A stretch of 14,097 nucleotides of DNA from Caulobacter sp. (GCA_014378155.1 JACMOF010000184.1:1-14097); one strand, 5' to 3'; positions 7,525 through 14,097 are shown, counted from the first letter of the stretch. Notes: generated by a model not told the origin, from the letters alone. A program made the numbers and translations.

Positions 7525-7552
7525 GCATCCAATAAGAAAATGTGGGGAGTGT

Positions 7553-10027
7553 ATGAACACCAAGGCCTTCTGCGCTGCGTTGCTGGCGACCACCCTTCTG
7601 ACGGCGCCCCTTGCGAACGGCGCGTCCGCCGCCGAGGCCAAGAGCACCGCTCACCCCGCGTCTTGGCCGGCGGCCAAGAGCCAGGGCGTGGTCGATTCCC
7701 AGACCGAGGCCTTCGTTGATTCCCTGTTGGCCAAGCTGACCCTCGAGGAAAAGGTCGGCCAGATGATCCAGGGCGACATCGGTTCGGTAAAGCCGGACGA
7801 CTTGAAGACCTATCCTCTCGGCTCGATCCTGGCCGGCGGCAGCTCGCCGCCGCTGGGCGCGCCCGATCGCTCGCCGATCGGCCCGTGGGTCGAATCCGTG
7901 AAAGCCTTCCGCGCCGCCGCCGAGGCCCGTGACGGCGGCACGCACATCCCGCTGATGTTCGGCATCGACTCTGTGCACGGCAACGGCAACGCGGTCGGCG
8001 CAACGCTTTTTCCGCATAACAGCGCGCTGGGCGCCACCAGGGACCCCGAGCTGATCCGCAAGATCGGCGCGGCCACCGCGCGGGAAACCGCCGCCGCCGG
8101 GTTCGACTGGGCGTTCGGCCCAACCCTGACCGTGCCGCGCGACGATCGCTGGGGCCGGGCCTATGAGGGCTATTCGGAAGATCCCGAGATCGTCCGCTCC
8201 TATGCCGGCCAGATGATCCTGGGTCTTCAGGGCGCCGTCTCTCAAGGCGGCGTGATCCAACAGGGCCATGTGGCGGCCAGCGCCAAGCACTTCCTTGGCG
8301 ACGGCGGCACCCACAACGGCAAGGACCAAGGCGACACCCAGGTCTCCGAAGCCGAGCTGATTCGCCTGCACGCCCAGGGCTATATCCCGGCCATCAACGC
8401 CGGGGCTCTAACCATCATGGCGTCGTTCAACAGCTGGAACGGCGAGAAGATGCACGGCAACAAGAGCCTGCTGACCGACGTGCTGAAAGGCAAGATGGGC
8501 TTCGAGGGCTTCATCGTCGGCGACTGGAACGGCCACGGCCAAGTGGCCGGCTGCACGCCCCAAAGCTGTGCCCAGGCCGCCAATGCCGGGCTCGACATGT
8601 ACATGGCGCCCGACAGTTGGAAGGCGCTGTTCGCCAACACCGTCGCCCAGGCCAAGTCGGGCGAGATCCCGATGGCGCGCATCGACGCCGCCGTGCGCCG
8701 GATCCTGCGCGTGAAGGCCAAGATGGGCCTGTTCCAGCAGGCACGTCCGCTGGAGGGCAAGGACGCTGTGATGGCCTCGGCCGAGCACAAGGCCATCGCC
8801 CGGCAGGCGGTGCGCGAGTCGCTGGTGCTGCTGAAGAACAACGGCGTGCTGCCGGTCAAGGCCTCGGCCAACATCCTGGTGGCCGGCTCGGGCGCAGACG
8901 ATATCGGTCAGCAGGCCGGCGGCTGGACCCTGTCCTGGCAGGGCACGGGCAACACCAAGGCCGACTTCCCCAACGCTCAGTCGATCTATGCGGGTCTGAA
9001 GGAGACGGTCGAGGCCTCGGGCGGCTCGGCCACCCTCAGCGTCGATGGCGCCTTCGCCAAGAAACCCGATGTCGCCATCGTGGTGTTCGGCGAGACCCCC
9101 TATGCCGAGGGGGTGGGCGACATCAGGACCCTGGAATATCAACCGGGCGCCAAGACTGACCTGGCTCTGCTCAAGAAACTGAAAGCCGCCGGCGTGCCGG
9201 TGGTGGCGGTGTTCCTCAGCGGCCGCCCGCTGTGGGTCAATCCCGAGATCAACGCATCGGACGCTTTCGTGGCGGCCTGGCTGCCGGGCTCGGAAGGTGG
9301 CGGGATCGCGGACGTGCTGATCGGCGACAAGGCCGGCAAGCTCCGCGCCGACTTCCACGGCAAGCTGGCCTTCAGCTGGCCGCGCAACGCCGGCCAGTTC
9401 ACGCTGAACCGTGGCGACAAGGGCTATGATCCGCAGTTCGCCTATGGCTATGGCCTGACCTACCGCGACAAGGTCCGATTGGGCGCCTTGTCGGAGAAGC
9501 CCGGCTTCACCGTCGCGACCGAGAACGTCAGCAATTATTTCGTTGGCGGCAAGACGCTGGCCCCGTTCGAGTTCCGCCTGACCCCGACCACGGCGGTGCA
9601 AGTCCGGCCGATCGACGCCGGCAATGTGCAGGAAGCCGGACGCCAGCTGACCTTCTCCGGCAGCGCGCCGGCGACGGCCGCCCTGGCCGCCGACCAAGCC
9701 TTCGACCTCAGTTTCCAGGCCAATGCCGACATCGACCTGCTGGTGGATTACCGCCTGGACGCCAGGCCGACCGCGCCGGTCAGCCTGTCGATCGGCGGGG
9801 GCAGGCTGGATGTGACGCCGGTGCTGGCCGCTTCGCCGCTGGGCGAATGGAGGAGCCTGAAGATCTCGCTCAAGTGCTTCCAGGCGGCGGGGACCGACGT
9901 GACCAAGGTCACCACGCCGTTCGCCCTGTCGACGGCGGGCGCCATGGCGGTGTCGTTGCAGAGCGTCAAGCTGACGACCGATCCAGCCGGCGCGGTGTGC
10001 CCGGCCAAGGCTGACGTTCAAAACTAG
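7553..10027 (+). CDS. Secreted GH3 beta-glucosidase / 1,4-beta-glucan glucohydrolase (ExoP-like)
   Basis: An 824-residue family 3 glycoside hydrolase that releases glucose from the non-reducing ends of beta-glucans or cello-oligosaccharides. A Sec signal peptide ends near ASA/AEAK (residue 26). The (beta/alpha)8 domain carries GIDSVHG (Asp139), KHF (Lys245-His246) and the nucleophile motif IVGDWNGHG (Asp324). The second alpha/beta domain contains GETPYAEGVGD. By comparison with plant GH3 exoglucanase the acid/base is one of its glutamates, Glu519 more likely than Glu514. Roughly residues 660-820 form a C-terminal galactose-binding-like domain as in marine ExoP. ATG at 7553 is supported by GGGGAG just upstream and by the signal peptide. 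The open frame reaching further upstream is GH74 antisense. It is divergent from GH74/GH29, and oligosaccharides from those enzymes are plausible substrates. Confidence 0.96.
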   Translation: MNTKAFCAALLATTLLTAPLANGASAAEAKSTAHPASWPAAKSQGVVDSQTEAFVDSLLAKLTLEEKVGQMIQGDIGSVKPDDLKTYPLGSILAGGSSPPLGAPDRSPIGPWVESVKAFRAAAEARDGGTHIPLMFGIDSVHGNGNAVGATLFPHNSALGATRDPELIRKIGAATARETAAAGFDWAFGPTLTVPRDDRWGRAYEGYSEDPEIVRSYAGQMILGLQGAVSQGGVIQQGHVAASAKHFLGDGGTHNGKDQGDTQVSEAELIRLHAQGYIPAINAGALTIMASFNSWNGEKMHGNKSLLTDVLKGKMGFEGFIVGDWNGHGQVAGCTPQSCAQAANAGLDMYMAPDSWKALFANTVAQAKSGEIPMARIDAAVRRILRVKAKMGLFQQARPLEGKDAVMASAEHKAIARQAVRESLVLLKNNGVLPVKASANILVAGSGADDIGQQAGGWTLSWQGTGNTKADFPNAQSIYAGLKETVEASGGSATLSVDGAFAKKPDVAIVVFGETPYAEGVGDIRTLEYQPGAKTDLALLKKLKAAGVPVVAVFLSGRPLWVNPEINASDAFVAAWLPGSEGGGIADVLIGDKAGKLRADFHGKLAFSWPRNAGQFTLNRGDKGYDPQFAYGYGLTYRDKVRLGALSEKPGFTVATENVSNYFVGGKTLAPFEFRLTPTTAVQVRPIDAGNVQEAGRQLTFSGSAPATAALAADQAFDLSFQANADIDLLVDYRLDARPTAPVSLSIGGGRLDVTPVLAASPLGEWRSLKISLKCFQAAGTDVTKVTTPFALSTAGAMAVSLQSVKLTTDPAGAVCPAKADVQN

Positions 10028-10121
10028 AGCATCGCGCCCCCGGGGAATCCCCCGCGATTCACCGTTGGAGCGCGATACTCCAGGTTCGATTTTAATTCCG
10101 TTCATCCCGGCCTTCGCCGGG
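10027..10121. terminator. Hairpin cluster between convergent GH3 and M23 genes, probable bidirectional terminator
   Basis: Two structures lie between the stop codons. GAGCATCGCGC (10027-10037) can pair with GCGCGATACTC (10070-10080) at 10 of 11 positions, enclosing a GGGGAATCCCC stem. CCCGGC (10106-10111) and GCCGGG (10116-10121) form a perfect 6-bp stem with a CTTC loop, a common REP-like form. No long T-run follows either, so the terminator role rests on position and stem strength. Confidence 0.4.
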
Positions 10122-10134
10122 TTGAGCGGAGATT

Positions 10135-11046
10135 TTAAGAACAGCTCCCCCCATTCAGCTTCCGCTGATAGGCCTCGGCCAGGCTCATATACGGCGGCAG
10201 GAAGGTGTGCAGCACCACGGCCTTGCCGTCCGTCGTCACGCCCGACACCCCCGCCCGCATCTCGAAATGCAGGTGGATCGTCGTGGGTGTGCCGCCAAAA
10301 TCGTTGGCCACCTTGCCCAACTTCTGGCCAGCCACCACGGTGTCGCCTTCCTTCACCGCCAGGGCCGCCATCTGCATGTGCAGGTAGCGATAGGTGCGGT
10401 GCGGCGCGGCCGAGGAGACCACGGTGACGCTGTAGCTGCCGATATCGGTGACCACGCCCTTCTCGGCGGCCACGGCCCAGTGCAGGTTCTTCTTGCAGGA
10501 GCCCGGACGGATGTCCTGGCCCTGGTGCCCCGTGCCGCCGCCAGCGCACAACGGATTGTCGCGCGAGCGGGCCTCACAGAAGGTGTCGTGCCACGGCAGG
10601 CTGTAATTGACCGTGTCGCATTGGGCGGTGCCGCCCGGACCCATGCCGCCGCCGTGGCCGTAGACCTGGGAATTGGCGAAGGCTGCGTCCTGCAGCGGCC
10701 AGCACATGGCCGGCGCCCAGACCGTGCGGTCCAGATAGCCGTGGCCCTGTCCAGCCGGGATCGCGCCCGGCGCGCCATGGTCGAAGGTGGCGGGCGAGGG
10801 GGACGGGGGGGTGTCGGGCTGAACTGGCGGACCGGGCGCGGGCGGGATAGGCTCGCTGGGCGTCTGCTCGGCGCCGCCGTCGCTGGGCGCGTCCTCGGGC
10901 GTCGGGGCGCTGGGCTCGGGCGAGGCCGGGGTCTTGACCTCGCCGGCCAACGGCGCGGGGGGCTTGGTCTTGTCGTCGCAAGCGCTCAGCGCCAGGGCGG
11001 CCATCAAGGCCAGGGGCGCGAGCGCCAACAAGGAAGACTTGCGCAT
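10135..11046 (-). CDS. M23-family metallopeptidase lipoprotein
   Basis: A 303-residue envelope lipoprotein with a peptidoglycan endopeptidase-type domain. The signal ends in the lipobox LSAC (Cys23), followed by Asp24-Asp25. Asp at +2 retains lipoproteins in the inner membrane in E. coli, but that rule is uncertain in this group. A Pro/Ser/Thr-rich linker spans about 28-88. A Cys-containing region (Cys115, 143, 157, 167, 184) follows, which could form disulphides. The M23 zinc motifs are HQGQD (His174, Asp178), YLHM (His223) and HLHFEM (His258, His260), all present, so activity is likely. The start ATG lies 4 bp after the stop of the 235-aa gene, with a G-rich sequence just upstream, implying co-transcription. 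It faces the GH3 gene convergently. The substrate is inferred from the family only. Confidence 0.93.
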   Translation of the reverse strand: MRKSSLLALAPLALMAALALSACDDKTKPPAPLAGEVKTPASPEPSAPTPEDAPSDGGAEQTPSEPIPPAPGPPVQPDTPPSPSPATFDHGAPGAIPAGQGHGYLDRTVWAPAMCWPLQDAAFANSQVYGHGGGMGPGGTAQCDTVNYSLPWHDTFCEARSRDNPLCAGGGTGHQGQDIRPGSCKKNLHWAVAAEKGVVTDIGSYSVTVVSSAAPHRTYRYLHMQMAALAVKEGDTVVAGQKLGKVANDFGGTPTTIHLHFEMRAGVSGVTTDGKAVVLHTFLPPYMSLAEAYQRKLNGGSCS

Positions 11047-11050
11047 GGTC

Positions 11051-11758
11051 TTACCCCCCCAGGCCGGCGGCGGCGCGGGCGGCGGCGCCCATCACCACGG
11101 CGGTGGTCTTGGCCGCCAGGCCCATCACGTAGTTGTCGTCGGCGCAGCGCGGATCGGTGGGGGCGTCGCAGCGCACCTCGACGGTGTAGAGCACGCCGTA
11201 GCGCACGAAGCTGACCAACTGGCCGTCGACCGTGCGCTGCACCGTCGCGCCCTCGGGACCCATCGGCGTGATCTTCAGCGGCGTGCCGGCCGGCAGCGGA
11301 ACCACCGTGGTCGTGCCGCTGAGCGATATCCCGACGCCCGGCGCGTCGGCGGTGATGGTGTAGTAGTCGCCGAACGAATAGATCCGCGCCCCGGCCGTCA
11401 GGTCGGTGTCGGTAGGCAGCAGGATGGGCACGCGGGTGGCGTCCACGGCCGCCTGGTTGAGGTTGGGAGCCAGCTTCTCGGCGATGCCGGTGCTCTGGCG
11501 CAGGCCGCCGACCGCCGCCTGCCAGTCCACCTGACCGCCGCGCTGTTGACGGGCGGCGAGGGCGGCCGCGCGGCGCGCGGCGATCTGTTCGGGGGTGGCC
11601 CCCCGGGTTGGAGCGGCCGCTCCAGCCGCGGTTGGCGCCGTGGTCGGGGCGGCGCCGGGGATCGGCCTGCCCGCAGCGTCGCGTGTCTGAGACAGCGCGC
11701 CGCTCAGCGCGCCCGCCGCCAGGATCGCTCCCAGCGCCAAACCGGTTACAAGTCGCAT
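11051..11758 (-). CDS. Unknown secreted protein, operon partner of the M23 lipoprotein
   Basis: A 235-residue protein I do not recognise. It has a Sec signal peptide (hydrophobic to about residue 22, cleavage near ALS/Q), then an Ala/Pro/Thr-rich low-complexity stretch (30-55) and an Ala/Arg/Gln-rich helical stretch (57-73). A more ordered beta-rich domain spans about 105-200. Two cysteines nine positions apart or less (Cys197, Cys205) may form a disulphide. The C-terminal 20 residues are Ala/Gly-rich. ATG at 11758 is preceded by GAGGGGG. The M23 gene starts 4 bp after its stop, so a shared role in the cell envelope is likely. It diverges from panD across 211 bp. Confidence 0.85.
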   Translation of the reverse strand: MRLVTGLALGAILAAGALSGALSQTRDAAGRPIPGAAPTTAPTAAGAAAPTRGATPEQIAARRAAALAARQQRGGQVDWQAAVGGLRQSTGIAEKLAPNLNQAAVDATRVPILLPTDTDLTAGARIYSFGDYYTITADAPGVGISLSGTTTVVPLPAGTPLKITPMGPEGATVQRTVDGQLVSFVRYGVLYTVEVRCDAPTDPRCADDNYVMGLAAKTTAVVMGAAARAAAGLGG

Positions 11759-11864
11759 GAGAGCCCCCTCGCATCACGTCGTTCTTCCAACCATAGGGCG
11801 CCAAAGCGCGGCTGTTAACCTGTGTTCGCCGCCCAAGCGAAGGCGAGACGATATCGGGCCGCGA

Positions 11865-11893
11865 TTGAATGGGCCGGGCTTCGTGTCTATATG
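11865..11893 (+). promoter_or_regulatory. Candidate sigma-70-type promoter for panD
   Basis: TTGAAT (11865-11870) and TATATG (11888-11893) are separated by exactly 17 bp; each matches the consensus at 4 of 6 positions. Transcription would start near 11900, giving a leader of about 70 nt before panD. Spacing is ideal but the boxes are imperfect. Confidence 0.4.
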
Positions 11894-11969
11894 GCTGACT
11901 GATCACGGGTCATGTGTGTCGCGATCCGGAAAATCCAAAGCTGTTTCAAACCCATAGGGTGATTTCGCC

Positions 11970-12326
11970 ATGCTGTTGACGATGATGAAGGCCAAGCTTC
12001 ACCGCGCCACCGTCACCCAGGCCGACCTCGATTACGAAGGCTCGATCGCCATCGACACCGACCTGCTGGAGGCCGCCGGCATCCTGCCCAACGAACAGGT
12101 CGATGTGCTCAACATCACCACCGGCGCCCGCTTCACCACCTACGCCATCGCCGCGCCGCGCGGCTCCAAGGTGATCGGCGTCAATGGCGCCGCCGCCCGG
12201 TTGGTGCAGAAGAATGACACGGTGATCGTGGTGACCTACTGCCAGATGCCGGCGGAAGAGGCCCGAAACTACGCCCCCACCGTCGTGCTGCTGGAAGCCG
12301 GCAACCACATCAAGCAGGCCGCCTGA
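11970..12326 (+). CDS. panD: Aspartate 1-decarboxylase precursor (pyruvoyl enzyme)
   Basis: Converts L-aspartate to beta-alanine and CO2 for pantothenate and coenzyme A synthesis in the cytoplasm. The 118-residue proenzyme self-cleaves between Gly24 and Ser25 in DYEGSI, and Ser25 becomes the pyruvoyl cofactor. Catalytic and structural residues fall at the same numbers as in E. coli PanD: Lys9, Arg54, Tyr58 ([10 protein letters not shown]) and Asn72 (VNGAAA). The length is close to the 126 residues of the E. coli protein. ATG at 11970 has AGGGTGA 7 nt upstream. A candidate promoter lies at 11865-11893. No other pantothenate gene is in the window; the following lipoprotein gene starts 2 bp after the panD stop. 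Confidence 0.97.
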   Translation: MLLTMMKAKLHRATVTQADLDYEGSIAIDTDLLEAAGILPNEQVDVLNITTGARFTTYAIAAPRGSKVIGVNGAAARLVQKNDTVIVVTYCQMPAEEARNYAPTVVLLEAGNHIKQAA

Positions 12327-12328
12327 GC

Positions 12329-12808
12329 GTGCGGGGCGTCGTCGCCGTCGCCCTGGCGGGCCTGACGCTCTGCAGCCTGTCCTTGGCCGCCTGCGCGCCA
12401 AAGCTGCCGAAAGGCGTCGATGACGCCAATTTAACCCTGGCCGTGGGGCGAGCGATCGGTGGACCCAACACCTGCGTCGAGATCGCGAACGACAAGGGCC
12501 AGCGGGTCTGGCGCGGCGGCGGCTATATCGGCTGCGCACGTCCGCTGCCGGCCTGTGACGGAACCACCACCACGGCCGACGCCGCCCTCAAGGCGGCCGT
12601 GGGCAAGCTCGCCCACTTCGCCAGCTGCCCGAGCGGCAGCGACGTCCCTGGCGCCACCGTCGGCTGGGCCATGGGCCCGGTCCCGACCGGCGCCGGCCAG
12701 CCGGACCGTCACCTCACCTATGTAGCGATGATGGAAGGCGACCGCGCCCTGCCGGGCGTCGAGATCCAGGACCGTGTGGAGCACGCCTTCAAGAAGGCGG
12801 GGCTGTAG
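12329..12808 (+). CDS. Small unknown lipoprotein coupled to panD
   Basis: A 159-residue protein of unknown function beginning with GTG two bp after the panD stop codon, so translation is probably coupled to panD. The N-terminus has a hydrophobic signal ending in the lipobox LAAC (Cys22). The +2 residue is Ala, so by the E. coli rule it would go to the outer membrane. The mature part has further cysteines (Cys48, 68, 75 and 98), enough for disulphide pairs in the periplasm. No catalytic motif is recognised. The reading frame, lipobox and tight spacing make the gene convincing. A functional link with pantothenate synthesis is not obvious. Downstream is a REP-like composite repeat and then the convergent SIMPL gene. 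Confidence 0.85.
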   Translation: MRGVVAVALAGLTLCSLSLAACAPKLPKGVDDANLTLAVGRAIGGPNTCVEIANDKGQRVWRGGGYIGCARPLPACDGTTTTADAALKAAVGKLAHFASCPSGSDVPGATVGWAMGPVPTGAGQPDRHLTYVAMMEGDRALPGVEIQDRVEHAFKKAGL

Positions 12809-12815
12809 TCTTTTT

Positions 12816-12979
12816 CCTTCTCCCCTTTCGGGAGAAGGTGTCAGCGAAGCTGACGGATGGGAGGTCTCTCAAACGAGAACCGCCGCGACCGGCCTTTCGG
12901 CTGATCGCGGCGGCACGGTCTTTCGACCTCTCACCCGACCTCGCTCCGCGAGGCCACCCTCTCCCGCAAGGGGAGAGGG
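12816..12979. repeat. Composite REP-like element: two inverted copies of a hairpin unit around a central stem
   Basis: The left unit has CCTTCTCCC/GGGAGAAGG (12816-12824, 12830-12838) and GTCAGC/GCTGAC (12840-12845, 12849-12854). The right unit, read on the opposite strand, has the same architecture: CCCTCTCCC/GGGAGAGGG (12957-12965, 12971-12979) and CCTCGC/GCGAGG (12939-12944, 12948-12953). Between them, CCGCCGCGA (12880-12888) pairs with TCGCGGCGG (12905-12913). Nearly the whole 164 bp is therefore a long imperfect palindrome. Such CTTCTCCC...GGGAGAAG units are common extragenic repeats in alphaproteobacteria. It sits between convergent genes, with TTTTT just before it, and likely serves as a bidirectional terminator or mRNA 3' end stabiliser. 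Confidence 0.8.
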
Positions 12980-12987
12980 ATCACCTC

Positions 12988-13737
12988 TTACTTCGCCAGC
13001 TCATACGTCGCCGACACGTCCACCCGCACCTTCAACTCGCCGGCCGCGACCGGGGTGCTGTCGGCCATTTCGCGCTTGGCCATGGCGTATATCGGCATTG
13101 GCGGGGCGGGCGTATAGCCGCCGCCTTCGCCCAGTGTGACCAGGCGCATGATCTTGTAGCCCGTGGCCCGGGCATAGAGGTCGGCCTTGGCCTGCAGGGC
13201 CTTGACCGCGTCGACCCGCGCCGCGTCCTCGGCGGCCTGGGGGTTCTGCAGCCCAAAGCCGATGCCGCCCACCGTGGTGGCCCCGGCGCCGACCGTGGCG
13301 TCCACCGTCGATCCCAGCTTGGCCAGGTCGCGCACCTGCACGGTCACTTGGTTGCTGGCCTGGTAGCCGGTCAGCTTGGGCGGCAGGTTCTGCTCGTAGA
13401 CATATTGCGGATTGACGTTGAGGCCCGAGGTCTGGATGTCGCGCTCGGCGATGCCGGCCTTCTTCAGGGCGGCGATCACCTTGGTCATCTGGGTCGCGTT
13501 GGCGCTGAGCGCCCCTGCGGCGGTGGGCGCGTCGGTCTGGACGCCCAGCGAAATGGTCGCCATGTCGGGCGCGACCTTTGTCTCGCCGAAGGCCGACAGG
13601 CTGAAGGTGGTGGCGCGGAACGCCGCGTCCTCGGCATGGGCCGGCAGGGCGACGGCGGTGAGCAGGGCGCCGGCCAGGGCGCTGGCCAAGACGCTGGCGG
13701 GTGCGAGGCTCGCGGCGCGGGACATCAGGGTCGTCAT
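12988..13737 (-). CDS. Periplasmic SIMPL-domain protein (DUF541)
   Basis: A 249-residue secreted protein of the SIMPL/DUF541 family (E. coli YggE type). The family occurs in bacterial envelopes and has been linked to oxidative-stress protection, but its molecular role is not settled. A Sec signal peptide ends at LPAHA/EDAAF. The mature part shows typical family features: the early FSLSAFGETKVAPDMATISL strand, the AGIAERDIQTSGLNVNPQY segment, and a repeated-helix region ending KADLYARATGYKIMRLVTL. ATG at 13737 is chosen because GGAGAG lies upstream. An in-frame ATG at 13752 would add five residues but lacks a ribosome binding site. It converges on the panD/lipoprotein operon across the composite repeat. 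Confidence 0.92.
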   Translation of the reverse strand: MTTLMSRAASLAPASVLASALAGALLTAVALPAHAEDAAFRATTFSLSAFGETKVAPDMATISLGVQTDAPTAAGALSANATQMTKVIAALKKAGIAERDIQTSGLNVNPQYVYEQNLPPKLTGYQASNQVTVQVRDLAKLGSTVDATVGAGATTVGGIGFGLQNPQAAEDAARVDAVKALQAKADLYARATGYKIMRLVTLGEGGGYTPAPPMPIYAMAKREMADSTPVAAGELKVRVDVSATYELAK

Positions 13738-13911
13738 TTTGGTTCTCTCCATGCGGGCACGCCAGGGCGCCGCGACCGTTACCGTCCTATCCCACGATCA
13801 CGACGAGCGTGGCCAGAGGAGGGCTGCGCGCAACGGATGACAGCCTGAACCTGAACCGGACCTTTAAGCGCCGTTCGGCTCATGCTAATCGACCCATCCT
13901 CCTGCCTATGG

Positions 13912-13987
13912 GGGCCTGTAGCTCAATGGTTAGAGCCGACCGCTCATAACGGTCTGGTTGGGGGTTCGAGTCCCTCCAGGCCTACCA
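13912..13987 (+). tRNA. tRNA with CAU anticodon, probably tRNA-Ile2 (alternative: elongator tRNA-Met)
   Basis: A complete 76-nt cloverleaf with encoded CCA. Acceptor GGGCCTG/CAGGCCT, D-arm GCTC/GAGC, anticodon stem GACCG/CGGTC with loop CTCATAA (anticodon CAT), and T-arm with loop TTCGAGT are all readable. It is not the initiator tRNA, because the three G:C pairs next to the anticodon loop are missing. The acceptor pairs C4:G69 and C5:G68 are known positive determinants for TilS lysidine modification in E. coli, which favours tRNA-Ile2 reading AUA. The first acceptor pair is G1:U72, a wobble. The discriminator base is A73. Confidence 0.95.
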
Positions 13988-14006
13988 CCTGCTTTTCAAG
14001 ACCCAC

Positions 14007-14097
14007 CTAGTTCCCAACGATCTTCGGCAGCGCCGTGATCGGCTCCAGCGCGATGTCGCGGAAGAAGGTTTCGGCGCCTTCGGACTGTAGCTGGATC
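14007..14097 (-). CDS. C-terminal end of a DUF1080 (3-keto-disaccharide hydrolase-like) protein, cut by window edge
   Basis: Twenty-nine codons before a TAG stop (14009-14007) are readable on the minus strand. The residues IQLQSEGAETFFRDIALEPI resemble the C-terminal strand of DUF1080 domains, where an IQLQ...V/TxFRNI pattern closes the lectin-like fold. Members include 3-keto-glycoside hydrolases, which fit a carbohydrate-degrading neighbourhood, but only the tail is visible so the call is tentative. It converges on the tRNA gene, whose CCA ends 19 bp away. Confidence 0.6.
   Translation of the reverse strand, partial: IQLQSEGAETFFRDIALEPITALPKIVGN

Noticed and set aside
6683..7552. Upstream in-frame extension of the GH3 gene
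   Set aside because: It runs antisense through the GH74 gene. The signal peptide and GGGGAG site place the true GH3 start at 7553.
7403..7552. Specific -35/-10 promoter boxes for the divergent GH74 and GH3 genes
   Set aside because: Several weak hexamers occur (for example TTGCCG at 7486) but none has a properly spaced partner, so no promoter is called.
8408..10549. 713-codon minus-strand open frame across the GH3 gene
   Set aside because: Antisense shadow of GH3 that also overlaps the M23 gene in another frame; no domain signature.
12838..13848. Plus-strand open frame across the composite repeat and the SIMPL gene
   Set aside because: Antisense to the SIMPL/DUF541 gene with its clear signal peptide; composition typical of a GC-rich shadow.
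13912..13987. Reading the CAU tRNA as initiator tRNA-fMet
   Set aside because: The three consecutive G:C pairs in the anticodon stem typical of initiators are absent, and the 1-72 position is a G:U wobble rather than the usual unpaired C-A.
1..14097. Mobile elements, CRISPR arrays, toxin-antitoxin or defence genes
   Set aside because: No transposase, integrase, regularly spaced repeats or defence-type motifs were seen. The tRNA at 13912-13987 has no adjacent integrase or visible duplicate 3' end in the window.

Overview
The window is high-GC chromosomal DNA from an alphaproteobacterium, most likely Caulobacter or a close relative. The evidence is the GC-rich codon use, the GGGGAG-type ribosome binding sites in front of the secreted glycosidase genes, the gene content, and REP-like hairpin clusters of the CTTCTCCC...GGGAGAAG type. 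No phage, transposon, CRISPR or plasmid functions are visible, and both window edges cut through genes.

Layout. On the left, a secreted M23 metallopeptidase gene runs off the edge (1-641, minus). It is followed by a minus-strand set read from right to left: an SDR oxidoreductase (3443-2682), a 61-residue unknown protein (2637-2452) and a complete histidine ammonia-lyase (hutH, 2441-906) that has no other hut gene beside it. Next comes a glycan-degradation block. A GH74 xyloglucanase-like protein and a GH29 alpha-L-fucosidase form a two-gene minus-strand operon (7402-3537). It diverges from a GH3 exo-beta-glucosidase/glucohydrolase on the plus strand (7553-10027). The 150-bp divergent intergenic region carries three inverted repeats, two of them CG-centred and LacI-operator-like. 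All three enzymes carry export signals. The simplest reading is a small xyloglucan (or other fucosylated beta-glucan) utilisation locus: GH74 cuts the backbone, GH29 removes fucose and GH3 releases glucose.

Right of that, a minus-strand operon encodes an unknown secreted protein and an M23 lipoprotein, only 4 bp apart (11758-10135). A plus-strand pair encodes aspartate 1-decarboxylase (panD) and a small lipoprotein 2 bp downstream (11970-12808). A 164-bp composite inverted REP-like element (12816-12979) separates this pair from a convergent periplasmic SIMPL-domain (DUF541) gene (13737-12988). The window ends with a CAU-anticodon tRNA (13912-13987), whose acceptor stem favours tRNA-Ile2 over elongator tRNA-Met, and the last 29 codons of a convergent DUF1080-like gene.

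Most of the content is conventional. The points most worth a second look are the operator-like dyads in the GH74/GH3 divergent region, the perfect dyad next to the SDR ribosome binding site, the SDR / 61-aa / hutH grouping, and the composite inverted repeat after the panD operon.
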